From NCBI GenBank assembly GCA_964352905.1, contig CAYGTS010000104.1, positions 1-9,679 on the forward strand: a stretch of 9,679 nt of DNA, read 5' to 3'. Of this stretch, positions 1-6,168 are shown in pieces. This stretch comes from CAYGTS01 sp964352905. Lineage in GTDB: Bacteria; Pseudomonadota; Gammaproteobacteria; JAHCLG01. Below the pieces are notes generated by a model, which was not told the DNA's origin, did not search any database, and was given only the letters and a program-made list of their open reading frames with translations. Position 1 is the stretch's first letter. Every line of letters begins with the position of its first letter. Both the position numbers and the translations under genes were made by a program.

Positions 1-71
1 CGCCGTTTTTAGCCCAAATATGGACGTTCCCTGCTACGGAGTGAGTAGTTACAATTTATCTTAATCACTGC

Positions 72-100
72 TTGACTAGAACGTATCTTTATAAGAGAAT
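72..100 (+). promoter_or_regulatory. Weak candidate sigma-70 promoter for the HTH gene
   Basis: TTGACT at 72-77 and GAGAAT at 95-100 are separated by 17 nt, the ideal spacing. The -35 box is close to consensus and the -10 box matches at four of six positions. It lies 70 nt upstream of the HTH gene. Other pairings are possible in this AT-rich stretch, so this is only a candidate. Confidence 0.3.
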
Positions 101-169
101 TAATACTCAATGGATTTGCGAGTACGCTTGTGTGGTGAGGATAGACAATACTATCAATAGGTGAACACC

Positions 170-385
170 ATGACTAATCCAACTTCCAAAGTTACCCTCA
201 CAGAGGCAGAAACAGCAGCCTATATTGGTATGAGCCGAAGTTATTTGCGCCAAGATCGTATGAATGGCCATCGACTTAACCGCACCCCTGGCCCTGCTTT
301 TTTAAAAATCGGTCGCAGCATTCGCTATTTGAAAACAGATTTGGATACGTGGTTGCAACAGCATCGTTTGGATAGGGCTGAGTAG
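170..385 (+). CDS. AlpA/excisionase-type helix-turn-helix DNA-binding protein
   Basis: Small DNA-binding protein of the AlpA/excisionase HTH group (HTH_17-like), about 71 aa. The pattern is clear: LTEAETAAYIGMSRSYLR forms the winged-helix HTH, followed by GPAFLKIGRSIRYLKTDLDTWL, where a K/R-rich wing precedes a closing helix. Members act as directionality factors or transcriptional activators of integrases in prophages and integrative elements. The frame also has a GTG at 161, but AGGTG at 159-163 sits 6 nt before the ATG at 170, so I choose 170. It heads a module with the relaxase downstream, although a 435-bp gap separates them, so it may be transcribed alone. No intact integrase is visible in the window. 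The family call is strong; whether it controls excision or transcription cannot be told. Confidence 0.85.
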   Translation: MTNPTSKVTLTEAETAAYIGMSRSYLRQDRMNGHRLNRTPGPAFLKIGRSIRYLKTDLDTWLQQHRLDRAE

Positions 386-401
386 GATAGATGGTTAAAT
401 C

Positions 402-424
402 AGCAGCAGTGTTGGGCTGCTGCT
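402..424 (+). other. 8-bp perfect hairpin after the HTH gene
   Basis: AGCAGCAG (402-409) and CTGCTGCT (417-424) form a perfect stem with the 7-nt loop TGTTGGG, 17 nt after the HTH stop codon. It may stabilise or attenuate the HTH transcript. No T-run follows it, so it is not a standard intrinsic terminator. Confidence 0.5.
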
Positions 425-440
425 AATCTAAAAGACTTCG

Positions 441-590
441 TTACAAGCGCAATGAAGGATTGTATAATTTTTTTGTAAGATGATTATTTTTTGGAATCTT
501 TAATTTTGCTTTAAAGCTTGAACCTTCCCCACGATGAAAATGCAATGCCCCATACCCTTTGTCATCAAACTCAATAAACAGAAGAGAAAT
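441..590 (-). pseudogene. 49-codon minus-strand reading frame with strong SD but no standard start
   Basis: On the minus strand, AAGGAGA (600-594) is followed at once by an open frame whose plausible first codon is ATT (590-588), ending in TAA at 443-441. The translation contains FIEFDDKGYGALHFHRGEG followed by a Lys-rich tail; it reads like a real protein, not a chance frame, and ends in NPSLRL. No ATG, GTG or TTG lies at a usable distance from the SD. It is therefore either a small gene with a rare ATT start or a gene that lost its ATG. I do not recognise the protein. It is antisense to the mobilization genes and fills most of the otherwise empty spacer between the HTH gene and the relaxase. 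Confidence 0.35.
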
Positions 591-651
591 AATTCTCCTT
601 TAATATTGACAATTCATTCAAAAAATCACAAAATAGTTAAACAGGGCCTGA

Positions 652-733
652 AGTAATCTTACTGCAAGATAAAGGGCGGTTCCGCTGGCGCTTCAACTAC
701 CTGAAAAAGAAGAAATTCTTGAAGGACTTTTTG
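652..733 (+). pseudogene. Possible tyrosine-integrase N-terminal scrap
   Basis: A short frame bounded by stops, ending in TAA at about 731-733, reads ILLQDKGRFRWRFNY and then a Lys-rich tail. The G-x-(F/Y)-x-W-R-F-x-Y pattern followed by basic residues resembles the arm-type DNA-binding segment of phage-type integrases, which commonly shows a K-x-W-R-(F/Y)-x-Y motif. It has no start codon and is only about 27 codons long. If correct, it is what remains of the integrase of this mobile element. The match is a short motif seen by eye, so the call is weak. Confidence 0.2.
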
Positions 734-767
734 TAATTTGGTTAGGATTTTATGACCCTAATTTAAG

Positions 768-796
768 TTGCCAACAATGGGTAAAATTGTTGGCAA
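768..796 (+). repeat. Perfect 11-bp inverted repeat upstream of the relaxase (possible oriT arm or operator)
   Basis: TTGCCAACAAT (768-778) and ATTGTTGGCAA (786-796) are perfect reverse complements around the 7-nt spacer GGGTAAA. The repeat lies 24 nt before the relaxase ATG. A shorter inverted repeat (TTAGG 742-746, CCTAA 757-761) sits just upstream. Relaxases of the MOBP type nick next to inverted repeats close to their own gene, and auto-repressing operators have the same look. An A-run, not a T-run, follows on the plus strand, so a plus-strand terminator is unlikely. Which role it plays is inference. Confidence 0.6.
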
Positions 797-820
797 AAAA
801 TATTACAAGTGAGTTCTTTC

Positions 821-2401
821 ATGCGTCAACAACATGCCATTAAACTCAAACCCACTCACATCCGCACCGAAAAAATGCCGGTGACACGGCGGCGTCGCTA
901 TAAAATGGCTGATCTTAATGATCCGCTTTATGGCTGTGGCACCTTCTTTTTAGCACGCGAATACCAGCAACGTTGTGTGGTGAAAGTCTCCTATATTAAA
1001 AATGGTCAATCACGCGCCTGGGCAGCGCACGGTGATTATTTGCAACGTGAGCACGCACAAACACCCGGTGAACGAGGTTTAGGTTTTAATAATGAACGCG
1101 ACGATATTAATCTCAAAGAATTACTGCGCGCATGGCAAAAAGCGGAGGATCCATTGCTGTTTAAAATTATTGTGTCACCCGAAAATGGTTACAAAATGGA
1201 TCTGCAGCAACACGCGAAAGATTTAATGCAACAAATGCAAATTGATTTAGATACAAAATTAGAATGGGCAGCCATCGATCATCACAATACTGATTATCCA
1301 CACCTACACATTGTGGTACGTGGTCTTGATGAAAAAGGTAAAGAATTACGTATTGAATCAGGCTATCTTAAACAAGGTATTCGAGAACGTAGCCAAGTGT
1401 TTGCAACTAAAGAACTGGGTTTCCAATATAATCGTGACCTTATTCAGCAACGCGAGCAGCAAGTTGAACGCGATCAAGTCACTAAAATTGATTATAGTTT
1501 ACGTCATCGTGCTAATGATGATGGTGTGATTTCGTTTAAACAAAAAGTGGCTGATAATGCCATGGCACGTGAGTGGCGTTTGCAAGAAATTGCGCGGCTT
1601 AAATATCTATCCACAATGGAGCTCGCCAAACAATTAGAGCCTAAAGTGTGGCAGCTCAGTCCACAACTCGAAAACACGCTGCATCAATTAAAATTTGAAG
1701 ACAGCATCGTTGAGGCGCGTGCACGTCATGGTATTGAGGTGACGTATCATGAAGAATTAAAGCCAACTCAAATTGAAGAAGACAGCCCTTTAACGGGCAA
1801 AGTCGTTGGCATGGGACTTGAAAATGAATTGTATGATCAACGTTATTTAATTATTGAAGGCACCGAAGGCAAAGCCCATTATCTACAAGCCAGTAACAAT
1901 ATGATCAAGCAACACGATGAAGGTGTTTATCGCAACGGTGATGTTGTCACTATTGAACGCAATCATTATACGCGTGCGGATGATACCCGAGTCAGTTATT
2001 TACGTGTTGATAGTTATGGTGATCTGGATCATTTAAAGCTTGCCCTCTACTCAAAACTCGATGATGACACGTTGGATTTTGTCAAAGCAACCGGTTGCGC
2101 ACCAGAACTTTCATATCATGAAAATAGTTTTGGATATGACTATTCTGCAGCGATGGTCGAGCGTTTTGAAGAATTTAAAGAGGCCGATTTATTTTATTTC
2201 GATCGCGATGATGGCAGTTATTGGCTGGTGCCAAACTGGGAAGAACGTTACGAATGGTTAATTGATGAACGTGAGCAAACGTTAAAATTAATGCATAAAC
2301 AAGAGAATGAATTATCTGTTGAACATGCGTTAACGCTAAGCCCATCGCTTGAAGCAGTATTGGATAAACAGTTGGATCGTGATTTAGAAATTTCATTATA
2401 A
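821..2401 (+). CDS. Relaxase/mobilization nuclease, VirD2-like with DUF3363-type C-terminal region
   Basis: DNA relaxase that would nick one strand at oriT and pilot it into a recipient. The diagnostic three-histidine metal site reads DHHNTDYPHLHIVVRG, about residues 153-168 from the ATG at 821, with histidines near 154/155, 161 and 163. A basic N-terminal segment (VTRRRRYK) and a conserved Tyr-containing stretch (KVSYIKNGQSRAWAAHGDYL), which probably supplies the catalytic tyrosine, come before it. The C-terminal half, from about residue 320, contains LTGKVVGMGLENELYDQRY and fits the DUF3363 region that accompanies such relaxases. The frame allows a GTG at 809, but AAGTGAG (807-813) is well placed for the ATG at 821, giving 526 aa. 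The accessory gene follows after 12 nt. The gene looks intact, but no transfer apparatus is encoded in the window, so it would depend on a helper element. Confidence 0.87.
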   Translation: MRQQHAIKLKPTHIRTEKMPVTRRRRYKMADLNDPLYGCGTFFLAREYQQRCVVKVSYIKNGQSRAWAAHGDYLQREHAQTPGERGLGFNNERDDINLKELLRAWQKAEDPLLFKIIVSPENGYKMDLQQHAKDLMQQMQIDLDTKLEWAAIDHHNTDYPHLHIVVRGLDEKGKELRIESGYLKQGIRERSQVFATKELGFQYNRDLIQQREQQVERDQVTKIDYSLRHRANDDGVISFKQKVADNAMAREWRLQEIARLKYLSTMELAKQLEPKVWQLSPQLENTLHQLKFEDSIVEARARHGIEVTYHEELKPTQIEEDSPLTGKVVGMGLENELYDQRYLIIEGTEGKAHYLQASNNMIKQHDEGVYRNGDVVTIERNHYTRADDTRVSYLRVDSYGDLDHLKLALYSKLDDDTLDFVKATGCAPELSYHENSFGYDYSAAMVERFEEFKEADLFYFDRDDGSYWLVPNWEERYEWLIDEREQTLKLMHKQENELSVEHALTLSPSLEAVLDKQLDRDLEISL

Positions 2402-2413
2402 AAGGTAAACATC

Positions 2414-2857
2414 ATGAAATTAAAACGACAAGCCGTTAAAACCTATTTAAATGCAGAAAATTATGATTATTTAAAAAATGAGGCGCTGCTACGCAAAACC
2501 AATTTATCACAAACAATCCAAGCTTGTTTGAATGAATATCTTGTTCTACGAAAAGAAATGGCCAGCGCCTTTATCACACCTGGGAAACTCGGTGATGAAA
2601 ACGCCGGCAAAGTTATTCACACGCTCTTAAGTCGCACTGAAAAACGCATCGAAGAAATGTTACAACTGCAACATCAAAAGCTCATAAAAAATTTACAGCA
2701 ACAAGCAAAACAACAACAATTATTACTTGATAGCGCGCTACTGGTTTTATTACAACAATTACCGTTAAGCAGTCAACAAAATAGCAATGCCACACAGGCG
2801 AGAGCACAAAAAATTCATACAAGGTGGCGGGAGGAAATTCAAGATGTAAAGATTTAA
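2414..2857 (+). CDS. Mobilization accessory protein: ribbon-helix-helix plus Gln-rich coiled coil
   Basis: A 147-aa protein in the same transcription unit as the relaxase, 12 nt downstream, with a good SD (AAAGGT, 2401-2406) before its ATG. Residues 1-50 look like a ribbon-helix-helix DNA-binding fold: a short basic strand (RQAVKTYLNAE) followed by two helices, the second starting NLSQTIQACLNEYL. Residues 65-115 are heptad-like and very rich in Gln and Leu, predicting a coiled coil for oligomerisation. The C-terminus is basic. MobC-like and CopG-like proteins of this build bind oriT and help load the relaxase, so a relaxosome accessory role is the natural inference. There is no close named family I can assign. 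It could also repress its own operon through the inverted repeat at 768-796. Confidence 0.65.
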   Translation: MKLKRQAVKTYLNAENYDYLKNEALLRKTNLSQTIQACLNEYLVLRKEMASAFITPGKLGDENAGKVIHTLLSRTEKRIEEMLQLQHQKLIKNLQQQAKQQQLLLDSALLVLLQQLPLSSQQNSNATQARAQKIHTRWREEIQDVKI

Positions 2858-2934
2858 ATTTAATCTGGCACCCAGGTCAAAATCAGTTTTTATATATGTA
2901 AAGGTTTAAAGAAAACGATCTGAGCCTACATTAA

Positions 2935-3060
2935 TTTTATAAACTCAAACAGTGGCATCCATCACTCGATTATAAAACCGCTGCTTGTGTTTATTTTAAA
3001 CAGCATCGAAGAGCCTCTGAATACTTGGGCGAATGCTTCACGCCAGGCAGATTTTACAAT
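2935..3060 (+). pseudogene. IS3-family-like transposase C-terminal remnant
   Basis: A frame without a start, following a TAA at 2932-2934, reads KQWHPSLDYKTAACVYFKQH. This matches the end of IS3-group transposases, where the integrase core closes with an H-x-S-L-x-Y-x-T-P-A-x-V-Y-F pattern; here the usual Pro of TPA is absent. About 20 further codons continue to the end of the pentapeptide operon at 3061, the frame running on antisense into it. No upstream transposase, DDE residues or clear terminal repeats remain. The rest of the 2858-3060 gap holds nothing else I can name. It marks an old insertion at the junction between the mobilization module and the pentapeptide operon. Confidence 0.45.
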
Positions 3061-3648
3061 TTATTGTTGATAATTTTTCAGACAAGTCGACTTATCGATA
3101 CAAACAACACCATTAGGTAAAATAGTATTTGATAAATTACTTGCAGTGGCAAGTTGTTGTTTTGTAACTTTTGAATTATGCAAATCTGCATCTGTCAAAT
3201 CTGCTCCACTAAAATTAGCGCCAGTGAAGTCACACGAAGTCATTTTAGCACTTTTGAAAATAGCATTGTTTAGTTTAGAATTTGTAAAATTAGAGCCTGA
3301 TAAATTAGCATATGAAAAATCTGTCATTTCCAAATTAGCACTCATGAAATTACTTTCAGAAGCACTACAGAGATAAAACCTTGTTTTAATCGCTGAAATT
3401 GATGAAAAGTCAGATTGATCCAACGTTGAGGGCATGGTTGCTAAATCTAAAATAGCAGCATGTAATTTTGATCTGCTACCATTAAAAGAAATATCATATT
3501 GAAAGTTATTACTACTTAAATCACAACTTTCACAACTATGTGTATTTATATATTGTAAAACTTGATCAGGCTGATAGATAGCTATGCTGAAACTATTGCT
3601 GAAAAATAGAATTAACATAAAAAAAATAACAGCTTTACTTTTTAACAT
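3061..3648 (-). CDS. Exported pentapeptide-repeat protein, paralogue 1 (last gene of operon)
   Basis: A 195-aa protein with a Sec signal peptide (basic start, hydrophobic core to about residue 20), a CxxCDLS motif at residues 39-45 and pentapeptide repeats of the A(D/N)LxX or SNFxx kind from about residue 70 to 160. These should fold as a right-handed quadrilateral beta-helix. The C-terminus has TILPNG, then VC and a second Cys. It is the fourth and last gene of the operon; its ATG lies 2 nt after the stop of paralogue 2, and its SD (AAGGTG) lies inside the end of that gene, so translation is probably coupled. Function is unknown: pentapeptide helices can mimic DNA or serve as binding scaffolds, but an exported one should act in the periplasm or outside the cell. 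No enzyme motif is visible. Confidence 0.85.
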   Translation of the reverse strand: MLKSKAVIFFMLILFFSNSFSIAIYQPDQVLQYINTHSCESCDLSSNNFQYDISFNGSRSKLHAAILDLATMPSTLDQSDFSSISAIKTRFYLCSASESNFMSANLEMTDFSYANLSGSNFTNSKLNNAIFKSAKMTSCDFTGANFSGADLTDADLHNSKVTKQQLATASNLSNTILPNGVVCIDKSTCLKNYQQ

Positions 3649-3650
3649 AA

Positions 3651-4262
3651 TTACACCTTATTTTTTAAGCACGACTGTTTATCATTATAACTTCTGCAAA
3701 CAGAGCCATCGGGTAATATTGTCTCATACAAAGAATCAGCACTTGATAATTGCTCAATAGTCACTTTAGCATTGTAAAAGTCAGCTCCTGCTAAATTAGC
3801 GTGTGAAAAATTAGCATTTGAAAAATCACAACCGATAAAGATTGATCTAGAAAGTTCTGAATAACTAAGATTTGCATTGTTAAAACTTGCCCCTGAAAAA
3901 TTACCACCCACTCTTGCATATTGTAAGTTTGCATTATTAAAATTACTTAAAGCGGCCGACACATGCATAAAGTTAGATTTAATCATACTGCTATTTGAGA
4001 AATCAGAGTTATTAAAATTACATTCATCTCCATAATAGTCTATGTAAAGTGAATCTAAAATTGCCCCATGTAATTTTGAATTAGAATAGTTTTTATGCTC
4101 TGTTAAGTTGTTCTCTAACATTAGGCCAGAAAGATCGCAACCTTCACATTGATGAGTATTTATAAATTTTTCTCTATCTGTAGATATATAATGCGCTTGA
4201 CCAATTGCAAAAGTATATATAACACTGCACATAAACATTATAGTAAAAATTCTTTGTATCAC
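3651..4262 (-). CDS. Exported pentapeptide-repeat protein, paralogue 2
   Basis: A 203-aa member of the same family, starting at a GTG (4262-4260) preceded by a strong GAAGGAG SD. The signal peptide ends near residues 21-23. The CxxC motif (CEGCDLSG) has Cys39 and Cys42, as in all four paralogues. Two repeat blocks follow: SKLHGAILD near residue 62, then near-continuous FNNANL-, FSNANF- and HANLAGADF-type repeats to about 165. The end carries TILPDGSVC and another Cys ten residues later. It sits 42 nt after paralogue 3 and 2 nt before paralogue 1. Two Cys pairs at the ends of the helix suggest disulfide capping in an oxidising compartment; this is inferred. It is unusually rich in Asn compared with paralogue 3. 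Confidence 0.85.
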   Translation of the reverse strand: MIQRIFTIMFMCSVIYTFAIGQAHYISTDREKFINTHQCEGCDLSGLMLENNLTEHKNYSNSKLHGAILDSLYIDYYGDECNFNNSDFSNSSMIKSNFMHVSAALSNFNNANLQYARVGGNFSGASFNNANLSYSELSRSIFIGCDFSNANFSHANLAGADFYNAKVTIEQLSSADSLYETILPDGSVCRSYNDKQSCLKNKV

Positions 4263-4304
4263 TTCTTTTCTCCTTCGGAATTTATTTATTTAATTTAGAT
4301 CCAT

Positions 4305-4892
4305 TTAATTTTTTTTAATACCACAAACTGTGCCATCTGGTAGTATCGTACCTGATAAACTTGCCGCCTTGGCTAACTGTTGTTTGCTTACAATAGATCG
4401 CATAAAGTCAGCGCCGGCAAGGTTAGCACCAGAAAAATCTACTCCTGTAAAATCACATGAAGTTAAACTTGCGCCCTCAAAATCAGCATTTTTTAAATTT
4501 GCATTTTTAAAGCTAGAACCTGATAGATTGGCAAATCTAAAACTTGCTTCTTGTAAATCAGCCCTATCAAATAATGATGCCCCAGCCATTAAGTTATTAA
4601 AGTCTCCCTTAACTAAGCGCGCGCCAGTGAAGTCAGAATTATTCATATCTACTGCCATACCAGAATTTGATGAACTCTTAGCATAGTCTAAAATTGCTGA
4701 TTGCAACTGAGCATGTGACAAGTCAGATGTTGTATTATAATCTGTTAAGATTACACCGCTTAAATCACAGTTATTGCAAATATGAGTTTGAAGAAACTGC
4801 GCTAATTGTGAGGGTATATAGTTCACTTTCGCATGGCTTATAGAAATAAACAATAAATTAAAAAATATTAACAATAATGTTTTTTTAAACAT
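4305..4892 (-). CDS. Exported pentapeptide-repeat protein, paralogue 3
   Basis: A 195-aa protein with the cleanest repeats of the set: runs such as ANLSGSSFKNANLKNADFEG between about residues 110 and 165 give four to ten contiguous pentapeptide turns. The signal peptide ends SHA before Lys22. The CNNCDLSG motif again puts cysteines at 39 and 42, and the end is TILPDGTVC. Unlike its sisters it stops six residues after this Cys and lacks the last Cys. An SD (AAGGAA) precedes the ATG. It lies 11 nt after paralogue 4 and 42 nt before paralogue 2. Divergence among the four copies, especially in residues 46-100, with fixed ends suggests an old duplication followed by diversification, perhaps of ligand specificity. 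That reading is inference. Confidence 0.87.
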   Translation of the reverse strand: MFKKTLLLIFFNLLFISISHAKVNYIPSQLAQFLQTHICNNCDLSGVILTDYNTTSDLSHAQLQSAILDYAKSSSNSGMAVDMNNSDFTGARLVKGDFNNLMAGASLFDRADLQEASFRFANLSGSSFKNANLKNADFEGASLTSCDFTGVDFSGANLAGADFMRSIVSKQQLAKAASLSGTILPDGTVCGIKKN

Positions 4893-4903
4893 ACAATAAT
4901 TCC

Positions 4904-5500
4904 TTATCTACGGCGTGAGTAAAATATTGAAATGCAAGCTTGTTTGTCTTTACAAACAGTGCCATCAGGCAAAATTAAGCCATTCATAGTCCAAGCTTCA
5001 GCTAACTGGCTTGAGGTAACATTTGAAAATTGAAAATCTGCATCATCTAAATATGCTCCCTTAAAATTTGCTCCAGTAAAATCTCCCGAAGTTAGAGTTG
5101 CAGATGTTAAATGAGCATAGGTAAAATTTGTATTCTTAAAACTACTATGTGATAAATTGGCCCCATCCATCATCACATTGTATAAATTAGCATTATCAAA
5201 ATTAGCACTCGAGGCACTCATGTTAGATAGTATGGCATTAATGCAAACAGTTGAAGATAAATCAGCTAAATCTAATGTCATATAAGGTGCATTAATACCA
5301 TCTAGAATAGCACCATGAAGTTTGGCACTTGTATGCTCATTTGCTAAATTTACGAGCACAATGTTACTTAAGTCACAATATTCGCACTGATTCGTATTAA
5401 GAAATGTTTTTAAATCCTGAGGAATAAAATGACTTTGAGCTATGACCCCGATAGGAAATACTAGCAAATTTAAAAAAAATCTGTTCAAAAACTTAATCAT
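4904..5500 (-). CDS. Exported pentapeptide-repeat protein, paralogue 4 (first gene of operon)
   Basis: A 198-aa protein and the promoter-proximal member of the operon. Signal peptide to about VIA, residues 19-21; CEYCDLSN with Cys39 and Cys42; AKLHGAILD near residue 60; pentapeptide repeats such as ANLYN, ANLSH, TNFTY and ANFKG from about residue 100 to 160; ILPDGTVC near the end with a further Cys and a basic tail (YSRRR). Where the sisters have a Cys in the conserved (S/G)CDF(T/S) turn, this copy has Gly (SGDFTG), and it carries its own extra Cys in the middle (STVC). An SD-like AAAGGG precedes the ATG. A promoter-like element lies about 180 nt upstream. Function is unknown, as for the others. 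Confidence 0.85.
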   Translation of the reverse strand: MIKFLNRFFLNLLVFPIGVIAQSHFIPQDLKTFLNTNQCEYCDLSNIVLVNLANEHTSAKLHGAILDGINAPYMTLDLADLSSTVCINAILSNMSASSANFDNANLYNVMMDGANLSHSSFKNTNFTYAHLTSATLTSGDFTGANFKGAYLDDADFQFSNVTSSQLAEAWTMNGLILPDGTVCKDKQACISIFYSRRR

Positions 5501-5677
5501 CGCTAACCCTTTTCAAAAAAATTATTGTTCATTCAATTTTGTTTCACCTACAATGACCGAAGCCCTCGCATCTGTTGCCTTCTTTTCAATAAACTATTGT
5601 TTTTCTTTACTTGTACAAACTACTACAGAATATGTCAGCGGAAATGGTACAAAATTCAGATTAAGATAAAAGCAAAA

Positions 5678-5706
5678 ATTACACCATAACACCGTCTTAT
5701 TGTAAA
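5678..5706 (-). promoter_or_regulatory. Sigma-70-like promoter of the pentapeptide operon
   Basis: On the minus strand, TTTACA (5706-5701) and TGTAAT (5683-5678) each match consensus at five of six positions, with the ideal 17-nt spacer. Transcription would start near 5671, leaving an unusually long leader of about 170 nt before the ATG at 5500. Apart from a TTGTACAA palindrome (5611-5618), I see no riboswitch or clear hairpin in the leader; the 5501-5677 stretch holds nothing else recognisable. Confidence 0.5.
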
Positions 5707-5724
5707 CAAGAGTTTCAAGATTCA

Positions 5725-5982
5725 TCACGGGTGAGTTACACTCACCTCGAGGCTTGCAGCCGCAACATGCTGAACAGCTTGACTCAGATCAGTATGATAC
5801 ATCATGCTGCCTATCACGATCGCCACAAATTCACTCACCGGTTGGTGCGTGAGCGCCGTTAAGTGCGCTTGCAGCGGACTCGCCGGGATCTTTAACGGCG
5901 TATTTTCTACCAACGGACTATCCGGCGTATCCCCATTCGCCGCTGCAATTATCCCCGCTTTGCCTGCATCGTCTTTAATCAC
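5725..5982 (-). pseudogene. GC-richer coding fragment, 5' truncated, unrecognised
   Basis: The frame is open from about 6030 to a TGA at 5727-5725. Its first possible start is a GTG at 5982 with no SD, so it is probably the C-terminal remnant of a larger gene. The translation (85 aa from the GTG) has GCG-, ACG- and CCG-rich codon use that looks genuinely coding and clearly GC-richer than the flanks. It resembles in composition the pre-toxin part of the orphan toxin at 7100-8440. Segments such as SPLQAHLTALTHQPVSEFVA followed by a short hydrophobic stretch match no family I know. A short hairpin, GGTGAGT/ACTCACC (5730-5746), covers its last codons. It may be debris of the toxin locus or of another exchanged cassette. 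Confidence 0.4.
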
Positions 5983-6003
5983 TTTAAATAAAGCTAATTT
6001 GAC

Positions 6004-6032
6004 AACGCAGTCAACTAGGCTGCGTTTTTTTT
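6004..6032 (+). terminator. Intrinsic terminator, plus strand
   Basis: AACGCAG (6004-6010) pairs with CTGCGTT (6020-6026) over a 9-nt loop and runs directly into a T-run (6025-6032). This is a textbook rho-independent terminator for plus-strand transcripts. No plus-strand gene now lies upstream of it, so it is either an orphan left by rearrangement or blocks antisense transcription into the toxin/immunity genes. Confidence 0.65.
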
Positions 6033-6168
6033 ATTCGTATAACCATCAGATATCGTGATTAATCGAACATTAAAGTGCGTGGTTACACTCATTGAGAACT
6101 GAATTTCCATGTATTTTTGGATTGCCTTGTTTTTAAAAAATGGATCCTTTTGGGTAGTTGATTCACAC

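Noticed and set aside
402..424. Intrinsic terminator after the HTH gene
   Set aside because: The hairpin is good but no T-run follows on the plus strand, so it was recorded only as a hairpin.
1311..2396. Frames within the relaxase gene on both strands
   Set aside because: Shadows of the long relaxase frame, which carries the clear histidine motif.
3146..4686. Plus-strand reading frames opposite the pentapeptide genes (3146-3376, 4330-4686)
   Set aside because: They are antisense shadows: their repeated K-S/L-A patterns are the complement of the pentapeptide codons, and they lack SD sequences.
3061..5500. CRISPR or DNA tandem-repeat array
   Set aside because: The periodic TAAATTAGC-like patterns are imperfect and follow the 15-bp pentapeptide coding period; there are no spacers of constant length.
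5804..6058. Plus-strand 84-aa frame running into the terminator
   Set aside because: The terminator hairpin lies inside the frame, and the minus-strand frame has better codon use; the plus frame looks like its shadow.
5735..6091. 10-bp direct repeat GTTACACTCA (5735-5744 and 6082-6091) as an insertion target duplication
   Set aside because: A match this short is expected by chance and does not coincide with the composition boundaries.
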